DNA of 64,000 nucleotides, from positions 105,058 through 169,057 of the forward strand of contig NZ_BPQE01000009.1 in assembly GCF_022179085.1 (NCBI RefSeq), written 5' to 3'. The notes beneath the pieces were generated by a model. That model saw only the letters and a list, made by a program, of their open reading frames with translations, made no database searches and had not been told where the DNA came from. Every line of letters starts with the position of its first letter. Position 1 is the stretch's first letter. The stretch comes from Methylobacterium aerolatum (GTDB lineage Bacteria; Pseudomonadota; Alphaproteobacteria; Rhizobiales; Beijerinckiaceae). Position numbers and translations under genes: made by a program. Positions 29,431 to 39,016 of the stretch are shown here, in pieces.

Positions 29431-30669
29431 GTGAGCGACCAACCCCAAAAAGAATCCCACGGGCCGCTGACCGGGATGCGCGTGCTCGAACTCGGCCACT
29501 TCGTCGCCGCCCCCTTCGGAGCGCGGCTGCTGGCCGACCTCGGCGCCGAGGTGATCAAGGTCGAGGCGCCGGGCGGCGATCCGGTGCGGCAGTGGGGGCG
29601 GCAGGTGGAGGGGGCGGGCGCGCCCTGGACCTCCATGCACCAGCGCAACAAGCGCAGCATCGTCCTCAACCTCAAGGATCCCCGCGCCGTCGACATCGTG
29701 CTGAAGCTCGTTTCGACCTGCGATGCGGTGATCGAGAACTTCCGCCCCGGCCAGCTCGCCAAGATGGGGCTCGGCCGCGAGGCCATGGAGAAGGCCCGCC
29801 CCGGCATCGTGATCGCCCGGATCTCCGGCTACGGGCAGGACGGGCTCTACCGCGACCGCGCCGCCTTCGGCGTCATCGGCGAGGCGATCGGGGGGTTGCG
29901 CTACCTCACCAATCATCCGCCCGCCATCACCGACCTGCCACCCTCGCGGGTCGGCATCTCCATCGGCGATTCCATCGCCGGGCTCTACGCCGCCTTCGGC
30001 ATCGTGGCGGGCCTCTGGGCGCGGGACCGCAGGCAGGGCGGCGACGGGCGCGGGCGCGACGTCGACGTGGCGCTCACCGAATCCGTCCTCTCCATGATGG
30101 AGGGGATGCTGCCGGAATACGGCGTGTTCGGCTCGGTGCGCGAGCCGCAGGGCGCGCGCATCGCCACCGCCTCGCCGTCGAGCGCCTACCCGACGCGGGA
30201 CGGCAAGTGGATCCTCATCGCCGGCAACTCGAACCCCATCTTCGCACGACTGGCCGGGCTGATGGGCAAGCCGGAACTCGCCACCGACCCGCGCTTCATG
30301 GGCAACGCCGCCCGCGTCGCCAACGTCGAGGCGCTCGATGCCCTGATCGGCGACTGGTCGGCGCAGCACGACGCCGCCGCGCTCGACACGCTCCTGGCGG
30401 AGGCCGACGTGCCCTCCACCATCGCCTACACGGCGGCCGAGATCGCCGCCGACCCGCAGTTCCGGGCCCGCGGCATGGTGCAGGAGGTGGAGGATCCGGC
30501 CTTCGGCAAGGTCCTGCACGCGGGCGTGGTGCCCCGTGTCACCGACGACCCCGGCACGATCCGCTGGGCGGGTCCGGCGGCGGGCGCCCATACCGACGAC
30601 ATCCTGTCCTCCTGCGGGTTCGAACCGGACACGATCGCGGGCCTGCGGTCCGAGGGGGTGGTGGCGTGA
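29431..30669 (+). CDS. Class III CoA transferase (CaiB/BaiF family)
   Basis: The 412-residue enzyme starts at GTG 29431 with GGAGG nine bases upstream. It has the family opening LTGMRVLELGHFVAAPFGAR, the LADLGAEVIKVE strand, NKRSIVLNLKDPRA, and the catalytic aspartate region VDVALTESVLSMM. It moves CoA between carboxylic acids in the cytoplasm. Its stop overlaps the start of an HMG-CoA lyase-type gene (GTGA), so the two are translationally coupled and should act on the same acyl chain, for example in leucine, itaconate or citramalate breakdown. The exact acid is not shown by sequence. Confidence 0.88.
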   Translation: MSDQPQKESHGPLTGMRVLELGHFVAAPFGARLLADLGAEVIKVEAPGGDPVRQWGRQVEGAGAPWTSMHQRNKRSIVLNLKDPRAVDIVLKLVSTCDAVIENFRPGQLAKMGLGREAMEKARPGIVIARISGYGQDGLYRDRAAFGVIGEAIGGLRYLTNHPPAITDLPPSRVGISIGDSIAGLYAAFGIVAGLWARDRRQGGDGRGRDVDVALTESVLSMMEGMLPEYGVFGSVREPQGARIATASPSSAYPTRDGKWILIAGNSNPIFARLAGLMGKPELATDPRFMGNAARVANVEALDALIGDWSAQHDAAALDTLLAEADVPSTIAYTAAEIAADPQFRARGMVQEVEDPAFGKVLHAGVVPRVTDDPGTIRWAGPAAGAHTDDILSSCGFEPDTIAGLRSEGVVA

Positions 30670-31583
30670 GCGCGCTGGAGATCGTCGAGGTCGGCCCGCG
30701 GGACGGCTACCAGGGCATCGGCCCCTTCATCCCCACCGAACGGAAGATCGCGCTCCTCGAACGGCTGGCCGGCGCGGGGCTGACGCGGATCGAGATCGGC
30801 TCCTTCGTCAGCGCCTCGGCCCTGCCGCAGATGCGCGACACCGCCGAGATCCTGGCCGCCTGCGCCACGCTGCCGGCGGTGCGCCCGCAGGTGCTGGTGC
30901 CGAGCGAGCGCCGGGGCCGCGACGCGGTGGCGGCGGGCGCCCCCTGCCTCGTCTTCGTGCTCTCGGTATCCGAGGCGCACAACCGCAACAACGTCCGCCG
31001 CAGCCCGGAGGAATCGGCGGAGGAGTACGAGCGCCTGCTCGCCGCGATCCCCGCCGACGTGGCGATCCGGCTCGACCTCGCCACCTCCTTCGATTGCCCC
31101 TTCGAGGGCCGCATCCCCGAGGAAACGACGCTCGCCCTCCTCGACCGGCTGGTGACGGCGAAGCCCGAGGCCGAGATCTGCCTCTGCGACACCACCGGCC
31201 GGGCCGACCCCGCCCATGTGGCGAGCCTGTTCGCGCAGGCGAAGCGGGCCTTCCCCCAGGTGGCGGCCTGGGCGCTCCACGCCCACGACACCTACGGGCT
31301 CGGGCTCGCCAACGTCCACGCCGCCTACCGGGAGGGGGTGCGGGTGTTCGATGCCTCCTTCGCGGGGCTCGGCGGTTGCCCCTTCGCGCCGGGCGCCACG
31401 GGCAACGTCGCCACCGAGGACGTGGTGTGGATGTTCGAGCGCATGGGGGTGGCCACCGGCATCGACCTCGACGCCCTGGTCGCGGTCGCTCGCGAGGGCG
31501 CGGCGCTGCCGGGCGGCCTCTCCGGCGGCCGGGTGCGGGCGGCCCTCAGCGCCGGGCCGAACGCCTGCGCGCCGGCGACGTAA
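30666..31583 (+). CDS. Hydroxymethylglutaryl-CoA lyase family enzyme
   Basis: The 305-residue TIM-barrel aldolase starts at GTG 30666, overlapping the CoA transferase. The N-terminal VEVGPRDGYQ is the metal and substrate strand. LHAHDTYGLGLAN supplies the metal-binding histidines. The signature GGCPFAPGATGNVATED contains the catalytic cysteine of HMG-CoA lyases. The reaction would be cleavage of a 3-hydroxy-3-methylglutaryl-CoA or related (S)-citramalyl-CoA-type substrate. Coupling to the CoA transferase suggests one activates the acid and this one splits it. Confidence 0.87.
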   Translation: MSALEIVEVGPRDGYQGIGPFIPTERKIALLERLAGAGLTRIEIGSFVSASALPQMRDTAEILAACATLPAVRPQVLVPSERRGRDAVAAGAPCLVFVLSVSEAHNRNNVRRSPEESAEEYERLLAAIPADVAIRLDLATSFDCPFEGRIPEETTLALLDRLVTAKPEAEICLCDTTGRADPAHVASLFAQAKRAFPQVAAWALHAHDTYGLGLANVHAAYREGVRVFDASFAGLGGCPFAPGATGNVATEDVVWMFERMGVATGIDLDALVAVAREGAALPGGLSGGRVRAALSAGPNACAPAT

Positions 31584-31631
31584 CAGGTTTGCCGCACCGT
31601 CTCCCCGGGGGGGGCGGTGCGAACTCGTCCC

Positions 31632-31868
31632 ACCCTCGCCCTCATCCTGAGTATCTGGCCGGAAAGATCGTCGCCGCCTCCGTCTTTGCGAGCGCAGCGA
31701 AGCAATCCAGGGATGCGCTACGTTCGGAAACGGCCCGCTGCCCTGGATTGCTTCGCTGCGCTCGCAAAGACGAGGAGGGCTGCATGAGCTGCCAGGACCT
31801 TCACGGTCAGGCTGTCGGAATGGAATAGGCGACGACCTTTCCGGCCAGATACGCACGATGAGGGTGGG
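31632..31868. repeat. Nested palindromic element (outer arms plus family B core, copy 4)
   Basis: The outer arms contain TATCTGGCCGGAAAGATCGT (from about 31651) and its near reverse complement ending about 31856. Inside is a family B palindrome at 31681-31772 (CTTTGCGAGCGCAGCGAAGC against GCTTCGCTGCGCTCGCAAAG), then about 50 bp of unrelated sequence. A second element of the same nested design is at 49070-49245. After it, 31880-31953 carries a CCCCTCCCC/GGGGAGGGG hairpin related to family C. The 390-bp gap 31584-31973 holds no gene. Confidence 0.8.
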
Positions 31869-31973
31869 ACAGGGGAACGGTGCCGGACGAGGCGCAACGG
31901 TGCCTCCTGCACCACCCCCACCCCTAACCCCTCCCCACAAAGGGGAGGGGAAAGACCACACGGGAGGATCACC

Positions 31974-33323
31974 ATGACCGCAGGCAACGCCCTGCCGCGC
32001 GAGGAGGCCGGGGCGCCGTGGCATGCGGGGCTCACCCCGCGCCACTGGCGCATCCTCTGGGGCAGCTATCTCGGCTGGATCTTCGACGGCTACGAGGCCG
32101 TGGCCCTGGTCTATGCGCTCCGCCCGGCGCTGGGGACCATCCTGACGCCCGAGCAGGCGCAGGCCCCGGCGTATTACGTCGGCCTCGCCATCGGCATCAC
32201 TCTGCTCGGCTGGGGGATCGGCGGGCTGCTCGGCGGGATCGCGGCCGACTACATCGGCCGCAAGCGGATGATGATGATCTCCATCCTCGGCTACGCGATC
32301 TTCACCGGCCTCACCGCCTTCGCGGAGACGTTCTTTCAGCTCGCGGCGCTGCGCTTCATCACCGGGCTGGCCATCGGTTCGGAATGGTCCACCGGCATCG
32401 CCCTGGTGGCCGAGACGTGGCCGAACAGGGCCCGGCCCAAGGGCTGCGGCTTCCTGCAATCGGGCTTCGGCGGCGGCGCCGTGCTGGCGGCCATCGTCTG
32501 GGCGGTGCTGGCGGCCACCAACCCGCTGGGCAACGAATCCTGGCGGATCATGTTCGCGCTGGGCGCGCTCCCGGCCTTCGTCTGCCTGTACCTGCGCCGG
32601 GCGCTGGACGAGTCCGAGCAGTGGATGCAGGCGCTCAAGGAGCGGCGCTGGGCGGCCACCGCGGAGGATGCCGGCCATGCCCCGAGGAAGGCGCAGCGCC
32701 CCTTTACCTTGGCGGAGATCTTCCGCGAGCCCGAGAGCCGGCGGCGGGTGTTCCTCGCCACCGCGATGTCCTTCGCCACCACGGTCGGCTGGTGGGCGGT
32801 CTCGTCCTGGCTGCCCGCCTACACGGAGGGGCTGGCCAAGGCGGCGGGGGAACCCGCCAACGTCTGGGGCCCGCGCATGGGCATCATCTACAACGTCGGC
32901 GCCATCACGGCCTACGTCGTCTCGGGCTTCGTCGCAGACGCGATGGGGCGGCGCCCGTTCCTGCTCCTGACCTATGCCGGCTGCATCGCCACGTCGCTCG
33001 CCTGTTATCTCTGGACGGGGAGCCTGACGGTCTTCATGGGCCTCGCCTTCCTGAACGGCTTCTTCACCCTGGGCTTCGCCTTCTCGTGGATGGCGATCTA
33101 CCTCGTGGAGCTGTTCACCCCGGCGGTGCGGGCGACGGCGGCGAGCTTCGTGTTCAACGGGGCCCGGCTCGTCGCCTGGATCTTCCCCGTCATCGCCGGG
33201 CAGATCGTCACCTCCTTCGGCGGAGTCGCGGCGGCGGCGCTCACGATGTCGAGCGTCTACGTGCTGGGGCTGATCGTGCCGTGGTTCATGCCGGAGACCA
33301 CGGGGAAGCCGCTGCCGGAGTGA
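31974..33323 (+). CDS. MFS transporter (sugar/organic acid:H+ symporter type)
   Basis: The 449-residue inner-membrane protein has about 12 hydrophobic segments. The first helix contains GSYLGWIFDGYEAVALVYAL, with the acidic residue in TM1 seen in aromatic-acid and sialic/shikimate-type symporters. Signature loops GGIAADYIGRKRMMM (loop 2-3) and VADAMGRRPFLL (loop 8-9) are present. A soluble loop of about 60 residues divides the halves near residue 200-260. The substrate is probably a carboxylate, because it follows the CoA transferase/lyase pair, but the 390-bp gap with repeats argues for separate transcription. Confidence 0.85.
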   Translation: MTAGNALPREEAGAPWHAGLTPRHWRILWGSYLGWIFDGYEAVALVYALRPALGTILTPEQAQAPAYYVGLAIGITLLGWGIGGLLGGIAADYIGRKRMMMISILGYAIFTGLTAFAETFFQLAALRFITGLAIGSEWSTGIALVAETWPNRARPKGCGFLQSGFGGGAVLAAIVWAVLAATNPLGNESWRIMFALGALPAFVCLYLRRALDESEQWMQALKERRWAATAEDAGHAPRKAQRPFTLAEIFREPESRRRVFLATAMSFATTVGWWAVSSWLPAYTEGLAKAAGEPANVWGPRMGIIYNVGAITAYVVSGFVADAMGRRPFLLLTYAGCIATSLACYLWTGSLTVFMGLAFLNGFFTLGFAFSWMAIYLVELFTPAVRATAASFVFNGARLVAWIFPVIAGQIVTSFGGVAAAALTMSSVYVLGLIVPWFMPETTGKPLPE

Positions 33324-33327
33324 GAAA

Positions 33328-33533
33328 GATCCCTCTCCCCGCCTGCGGGGAGAGGGCTCCGGCGACCTTGTCGTCGCCGGAGCGAGGCGGCAGCCAAGGG
33401 TGAGGGGGCGGCCCGGAGGAGCTTCGTCCTGTGAGCCCCTCACCATCGCTCCGGCTTCACCTCCGCTCCCCGGTTGCACGACAAGGTGCAGCCGGGCCTC
33501 TCCCCGCAAGCCGGGGAGAGGGGAAGACCCGCG
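33328..33533. repeat. Long inverted intergenic repeat, family C (copy 1)
   Basis: The outer arms are CCCTCTCCCCGCCTGCGGGG and its partner near 33503-33524. Inner pairs GGAGCGAGGCGGCAGC and CTCCGGCTTCACCTCCGCTC add imperfect pairing, with GTTGCACGACAAGGTGCA in the right half. A close relative is at 61888-62092. It lies between the convergent MFS and trcR-like genes, where it could act as a two-way terminator. Confidence 0.8.
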
Positions 33534-33535
33534 GG

Positions 33536-34246
33536 CTACTCCTCGTCGTCGTCCTCGTCCTGGTGACGGCCCTTGAGCTTGGCGAAGACCGAGTCCGCAT
33601 CGAGCCGGTCGTCGCGGCCGGGACGGTGGTCGTCCTCGTCGTGCTCCGGCTCGCGCTGGGTCGAGATCTCGGTGGGCAGGAGGGAGGCGCCGCCCTCGGC
33701 GGCGAGCGCCGCCGGCCGGTCGGCCGCCGCCTTCTGCACCTCGAAGTCGAGGTTGATCTGGGTGGTGAGGCCGAGGGTCACCGGATCGAGGGGCTGGAGC
33801 GAGCCCGAGTTCCAGTGGGTGCGCTCGCGGATCTGCTGGATCGTCGACTTCGTGGTGCCGACCAGCCGGATGATCTGCGCGTCCTTCAGCTCGGGGTGGT
33901 TGCGCAGCAGCCAGAGGATGGCGTTGGGCCGGTCCTGGCGGCGGGAGAGGGGGGTGTAGCGCGGCCCCTTGGTGGTGCGCTTCACCTCCGGCAGCTTCAC
34001 CTTCGAGACGGCGGCCTTGAGCCGGTAGTGCGGCGCCTTCTGCGCCTTCTCGATCTCGTCGCGGGTGAGCTGGCCCGTGGTGATCGGATCGAGACCCTTG
34101 ATGCCCGCCGCGACCTCGCCGTCGGCGATGCCCTTCACCTCCAGCGGGTGCAGCTTGCAGAAGTCGGCGATCTGCTCGAAGGCCAGCGACGTGTTCTCGA
34201 CCAGCCAGACGGCGGTCGCCTTGGGCATCAGCGGACCCTGGGACAT
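33536..34246 (-). CDS. DUF1013 / TrcR-type cell-cycle transcriptional regulator
   Basis: The 236-residue protein starts at ATG 34246, just before the family-typical LMPKATAVWLVENTSLAFEQ. An earlier ATG at 34291 would add 15 unconserved residues. The body contains the helix-turn-helix-like AFEQIADFCKLHPLEVKGIA and a second one, LKDAQIIRLVGTTKSTIQQI. The acidic C-terminal tail (EPEHDEDDHRP to DEDDDEE) is usual. In Caulobacter the homologue TrcR is an essential regulator under cell-cycle control. The gene stands alone between two intergenic regions. Confidence 0.87.
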   Translation of the reverse strand: MSQGPLMPKATAVWLVENTSLAFEQIADFCKLHPLEVKGIADGEVAAGIKGLDPITTGQLTRDEIEKAQKAPHYRLKAAVSKVKLPEVKRTTKGPRYTPLSRRQDRPNAILWLLRNHPELKDAQIIRLVGTTKSTIQQIRERTHWNSGSLQPLDPVTLGLTTQINLDFEVQKAAADRPAALAAEGGASLLPTEISTQREPEHDEDDHRPGRDDRLDADSVFAKLKGRHQDEDDDEE

Positions 34247-34393
34247 CTCTTCACACGGCTCCAACTCGGCGGAACGGGTCGGGCCGGACATCGGTCCGCG
34301 GGCTCCGGATGAACGATCCCGGAGGAAACCCGTCTCACGCTGCAAATGGGGGATGCCCGACTATAGGCGCCGCCGCCGGGGGGCGCAATCGCC

Positions 34394-34510
34394 GTGAGAG
34401 ACGGAACGGCCGGGCCGCGGCGGCGCGTCCCGCCGCCGGACCTGTCCCACGGCTCGGAGGAATTCGACCGGGCGGTGACGGCTTTCCTGGCCAAGGTGAA
34501 GGCGGCCTGA
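34394..34510 (+). CDS. Possible small protein (38 aa), uncharacterised
   Basis: From GTG 34394 a short frame encodes 38 residues ending SHGSEEFDRAVTAFLAKVKAA, which would form one amphipathic helix. No ribosome-binding site stands out and no family is recognised. It could be a real small protein or chance. The 206-bp stretch after it, up to the LuxR gene, shows nothing else. Confidence 0.3.
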   Translation: MRDGTAGPRRRVPPPDLSHGSEEFDRAVTAFLAKVKAA

Positions 34511-34716
34511 GGCGCGGCTGAGCGGGCCGGCGGGGCGGGTTCCGGCTCGGATCGCTGCGCTTCCTCGTCCCGGCGAGGGCAGCGCAGCGACGAGGACATC
34601 ATGGACGTGGCGCCAGCGACCCGCCGGCCTTCCCGCCACATCGGCGGCGGGAGCTGGTCGATCGCTGTGTCTTTTACAGCATAGCAGCCCGGTCTGCCTC
34701 CCCGTACTTCACCGGA

Positions 34717-35817
34717 ATGGCCGCGACACGGACTATTCCCGACCCGGATCTCTTGGCGGATATTTACGAGGCCGCTCACATCCCGGAGCTGTGGCCGACG
34801 CTGCTTGATCGCCTGTCCGCCGTCAGCGACGGCTGGGGCGGCATGCTCTTCACCGTGACCCCCGAAGCGACCCGCTGGACGGCCTCGTCGGCGACGACGG
34901 CGTTCTTCGACAGCTTCCTCGCGAATGGCTGGATGAGCCGCAACCCCCTCGTCGAGCGGGGCGTGAAGCGCAACCATGCCGGCTTCCTGACGGATCTGGA
35001 TCTCTTCACCCGGGAAGAGCTCGACCAAGAGCCGATGTACGCCGACATGCGCCGGCTCGGCGGGGGTTGGCACCTCGGCACGGCCATCACCGTCCCCAAC
35101 GGCGACACGCTGGTCGTCAACATCGAGGGACGGCACGAAGACGCCCCGTTCACGCGGGCACAGGCGGAACACCTCGACCTCTACCGCCCACACCTCGCGC
35201 GGGCCGCGATGCTGGCCGCCCGCTATACGCAGCGGCGGTTCGAGACATCCGTCGGGGATCTCGAGGCGCTCGGGCTGCCCGCGGCGGCGCTCACCTTCCA
35301 CGGACAGGTGCTGGCCGCCAATCTCGGCTTCGTGCACCTGATGCCCTCGCTGTTCCAGGACGGGCCGCGCGGCCTGATCGTCCAGCATCAGCCGGCGGCG
35401 CAGCGAATGCTCGATTTCCTGGAGACCGGCCGCTCGGATCCGAACCTGTCGGCCGGGGTCTCCATCCCGATCCCCGGCGGCGACGGGCGGGCGCCGAGCA
35501 TCTTTCACCTCGTCCCGGTCCGCGGGCACGCGAGGGACGTGTTCGCCCGCGCCGCCTGCCTCGCGGTCCTGACGGAATTCAACGGAAAGGCCGTCCCCGG
35601 CCCCGAGATCGTGCAGGGCCTCTTCGACCTCACACCGGCGGAGGCACGGACCGCCCACGAGATCGCCCTGGGTAAGGGAGTCCCCACGATCGCGGGCCGG
35701 TTCGGCCTGTCGGAAGAAACCATCCGCAAGCAGCTCAAGATGGTCTACATGAAAACGGGCGTGTCCCGGCAGGCCGAACTCTCCGCGCTGCTCAACGGTC
35801 GCGCCTTGAGAATTTGA
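34717..35817 (+). CDS. LuxR-type helix-turn-helix transcriptional regulator
   Basis: The 366-residue protein has a long N-terminal sensory region with no identifiable ligand motif; it begins DLLADIYEAAHIPELWPTLL, a pattern common in alphaproteobacterial LuxR regulators. The C-terminal HTH is clear: FDLTPAEARTAHEIALGKGV, then PTIAGRFGLSEETIRKQLKMVYMKTGVSRQAEL, with the usual G and T positions for DNA contact. It lacks an acyl-homoserine-lactone domain signature and there is no luxI nearby. Convergent with the alpha/beta hydrolase gene, 121 bp away. Target genes are unknown. Confidence 0.83.
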   Translation: MAATRTIPDPDLLADIYEAAHIPELWPTLLDRLSAVSDGWGGMLFTVTPEATRWTASSATTAFFDSFLANGWMSRNPLVERGVKRNHAGFLTDLDLFTREELDQEPMYADMRRLGGGWHLGTAITVPNGDTLVVNIEGRHEDAPFTRAQAEHLDLYRPHLARAAMLAARYTQRRFETSVGDLEALGLPAAALTFHGQVLAANLGFVHLMPSLFQDGPRGLIVQHQPAAQRMLDFLETGRSDPNLSAGVSIPIPGGDGRAPSIFHLVPVRGHARDVFARAACLAVLTEFNGKAVPGPEIVQGLFDLTPAEARTAHEIALGKGVPTIAGRFGLSEETIRKQLKMVYMKTGVSRQAELSALLNGRALRI

Positions 35818-35932
35818 GGACAGGGGGGTTCAGGTCTTGCCCCGGGCGAAGCCACGCGGGCAGGGTCCTTCCGACCGGGATCCACCGGCGGGTGTGGCTC
35901 GACCCGATCGGCCACGCTCACGCGTCTTGGTC

Positions 35933-35985
35933 TTGCATCACTCTTTCCAGACACCGCTGACGCCACCGTCCGGATCGATGCACGG
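35933..35985. repeat. Third copy of the 105-bp repeat core, inside the 3' end of the hydrolase gene
   Basis: It shares TTGCATCA at the start, CGCTGACGCC in the middle and GGATCGATGCACG at the end with the two tandem copies at 54842-55051. Read on the minus strand it encodes the last 15 residues of the alpha/beta hydrolase (CIDPDGGVSGVWKE) and its TGA stop. Confidence 0.7.
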
Positions 35986-36843
35986 GGTATTCCGCCCGTC
36001 CCAAAACCCCGCCACGATGCGCGAGAGTTCCGGCGTGCGCAGGTAGCCGTAGGACTTGTGGGTGTTCTCGTGCCCGTCGGGGGCGCGGTAGGCGTTGATC
36101 ACCGGCACGTCCCTGACCCTCACCCCCGCCGCGTTGGGCGGGAAGGTCGCGGCGAGGTCTTCGCCCACCGTGGCGATGTCGTTGCGGTCCATGAGGTTGT
36201 GCCACGCCGCCACGGACCGGGGCAGGCACAGGTCGCCGTGCTCCTCGGCGAGGGTCTTCTTGACCTCCGCGAGGCCCAACGGCGCGCCGAGGGTCACGAG
36301 GGTGACGGGCCCGGCCACGGAGCCGTCCCGTTCGGCCAAGCGCAGCACGTCGTAGGCGATCAGACCGCCCATGGAATGGGCCAGGAGCAGCACGGGGCCG
36401 TCCCGGTGCCGGGCCAGGGCCTCGCGCAGGCGGCCCCGGGCGGCATCGCGAAAAGCCCGGTCGTCGTGGTAGCCCCACAGGTCGTCGAGGCGAAATTCGA
36501 GGATCGCGTCGTCCACCGGCGTGAAGCCCACGGCCTCCTGCAGGGTGGCGAGGCCCCGGTAGATCCGGTCGGTGACGGTCGGCGTCCGGCGCCGGGGCTC
36601 GCCCATGGGGGAGGGGAACGGCCCGAGGCCGTGGTCCGGCCGGTAGGGCTCGCGGTTGTCCCGGTCGCGCAGGGGCTCGGGATAGCGCAGGTCCGCCCAG
36701 TAGACGAAATCGAGGGCGACCGTCTCGTCCCGGCCCAGGTTGCGCCGCAACCCCTCGGCGAGGGCGTCGGCCCACCAGCCGGCCTTCTCCTCGCGGGGGG
36801 GCTTGTTGGCGAGACCGTGGATGCCGACGATGCTGCTGGGAAT
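35938..36843 (-). CDS. Alpha/beta hydrolase with probable ATT start codon
   Basis: The frame contains the oxyanion-side opening SSIVGIHGLANKPP, the nucleophile elbow LLAHSMGGLIAY (Ser in AHSMG) and a late His region (GHENTHKSYGYLRTPEL). That makes it a serine esterase or lipase-like protein of unknown substrate, with no signal peptide. The start is odd. A stop lies just upstream, and no ATG, GTG, TTG or CTG occurs before the conserved HG motif. ATT at 36843 sits five bases after a strong GGGAGG. The next usable start, TTG 36750, would delete the HG motif. I chose ATT (301 residues). The last 15 residues come from a dispersed repeat. Confidence 0.75.
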   Translation of the reverse strand: MPSSIVGIHGLANKPPREEKAGWWADALAEGLRRNLGRDETVALDFVYWADLRYPEPLRDRDNREPYRPDHGLGPFPSPMGEPRRRTPTVTDRIYRGLATLQEAVGFTPVDDAILEFRLDDLWGYHDDRAFRDAARGRLREALARHRDGPVLLLAHSMGGLIAYDVLRLAERDGSVAGPVTLVTLGAPLGLAEVKKTLAEEHGDLCLPRSVAAWHNLMDRNDIATVGEDLAATFPPNAAGVRVRDVPVINAYRAPDGHENTHKSYGYLRTPELSRIVAGFWDGRNTPCIDPDGGVSGVWKE

Positions 36844-36927
36844 GGGCGCCTCCCACGGCTTGGCCGCAGGACGCTTGATCTAGATCGGATCGTCGCAGGC
36901 GGGACTGCGACAAAACTCCGGACAGTC

Positions 36928-37872
<945 letters not shown>

Positions 37873-38064
37873 GCTTTCCCGTCCGTAGGCGGCCTGCGTG
37901 ACAGGCGAGGCCGCGACCTCCGCCCCACGATGACCGGGGCGGATCCATGACGGGTGAGGCTCATATCAGCCGGCCCAAACTGTCACAATGCCTTGTTGCA
38001 CCCTTCGCACAGGGCGAGGGCACCGGGTCTCGCGTCCGGCCCGGAGACCGGGAGGGGAGGGCGC

Positions 38065-38301
38065 TCAGACCGGCTGCGGCTCCAGAAGACGGTGCAGGTG
38101 CACCACGAAGTAGCGGGTCTGCGCACTGTCGACGGTCGCCTGGGCCTTCGCCTTCCAGGCGGCCTGGGCGGAGGCGTAGTCCGGGAAGATCCCCACGATG
38201 TCGAGCCCCTTCACGTCGCGGAAGCGCACTCCGTCGAGATCCGACAGTTCGCCGCCGAACACGAGGTGGAGCCGCTGATCGCTCTCGATCGTCGTGGTCA
38301 T
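38065..38301 (-). CDS. DUF4170 domain protein
   Basis: The 78-residue protein starts at ATG 38301 behind AGGAG five bases upstream, so the longer frame from 38388 is not used. It has the compact DUF4170 pattern, LHLVFGGELSDLDGVRFRDV, then GIFPDYASAQAAWKAKAQ, TVDSAQTRYFVVHLHRLL. This is a small cytoplasmic alpha/beta protein conserved in alphaproteobacteria, often near prs or kdsD-type genes, with no known function. Confidence 0.82.
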   Translation of the reverse strand: MTTTIESDQRLHLVFGGELSDLDGVRFRDVKGLDIVGIFPDYASAQAAWKAKAQATVDSAQTRYFVVHLHRLLEPQPV

Positions 38302-38445
38302 GGTCACTCCTGCCGTGCCCGGCGCGGGCCGATTCGGGAGGGCCGAACGGAGCCGGGTGCCGCCCTGCGGTCGCAGACCGCACCGCACGCGTCAAGCCTG
38401 CGGCGGGGCGGGGACCGGCCCGCCGGGCCGTGCTATTCAGGGGCG

Positions 38446-38859
38446 ATGAAGCGCCGTCTCCCGCGGTCCGCCGCCGCTCTCCTCGCCTGCGCCGCCCTGG
38501 CGCTTCCGGCCACCCTGGTCCGGGCCCAGCCGGCCCCGAAGCTCCGGCCCGCCGAGAGGCCGGCGGATCGGCCGGCCAAGCCGCCCGCCCCGGCGGCGCC
38601 GGTGATCGGGTGCCCCTCCCTGGCCAACTACCGGATGCTGATGCAGGGCGGTCCTGCCGCGGCGGCGGCGACCCTGGCGGATCCGAAGGCGGACCATCTC
38701 GGCTGCGCCTCCCTGCCCCGCGCCCGCATCGGCGCCGTCGTGGACAAGGTGAGCCTCGGCGGGCACAGCTACGATTGCGCCGCCGTGAAGGACACCACCG
38801 TCTGCCACTGGGTCGAGACGGGCACGCTCCCGGGGGCGGGGGAGGAGGGCTGGCGCTGA
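38446..38859 (+). CDS. Periplasmic protein of unknown function
   Basis: The 137-residue product starts at ATG 38446 with a Sec signal (KRRLPRSAAALLACAALALPATLVRAQ). After a Pro/Ala-rich linker comes a compact domain with paired cysteines: GCPSLANYRMLM, HLGCASLPRARIG, YDCAAVKDTTVCHWVETG. The Cys pattern suggests two disulfides. No family is recognised. It ends 65 bp before the 3' end of the convergent selC gene. Confidence 0.65.
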   Translation: MKRRLPRSAAALLACAALALPATLVRAQPAPKLRPAERPADRPAKPPAPAAPVIGCPSLANYRMLMQGGPAAAAATLADPKADHLGCASLPRARIGAVVDKVSLGGHSYDCAAVKDTTVCHWVETGTLPGAGEEGWR

Positions 38860-38923
38860 CGCCGGCCAGAAGGCCCTGCGAGCCGTCTCGAAGGCCGGCC
38901 CCGCGGTCTTGCCGGAGGAGGGT

Positions 38924-39016
38924 TGGCGGAAGCGGATGGGAATCGAACCCACCGTACGCTGTTGGCGTACCGCTGGTTTTGAAGACCAGGAGGGCCACCA
39001 GGCCCCGTTCGCCTCC
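38924..39016 (-). tRNA. selC: tRNA-Sec (anticodon TCA)
   Basis: The gene folds as a selenocysteine tRNA. The acceptor 5' strand is GGAGGCGA and the 3' strand CCGCTTCC, then G and encoded CCA: seven pairs, one of them G-U, plus one A-C mismatch at the inner end. The long D stem is GGGGCC/GGCCCT with a 4-base loop. The anticodon arm CTGGT-CTTCAAA-ACCAG reads UCA. There is a long variable arm, GTACGC-CAACA-GCGTAC. The T arm is GTGGG-TTCGATT-CCCAT. An 8+5-bp acceptor/T stack and extra-long D stem are specific to bacterial tRNA-Sec. It serves the UGA codon of fdhA. The rest of the 333-bp gap between 38859 and 39193 shows only the ntrY leader. Confidence 0.93.

Noticed and set aside
29054-29434. 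126-residue open frame before the CoA transferase
   Set aside because: It runs through a family A repeat, lacks a clear ribosome-binding site and resembles nothing known.
38924-39016. selC as integration site of a genomic island
   Set aside because: No integrase, no direct repeat of the tRNA 3' end and no foreign-looking genes on either side.
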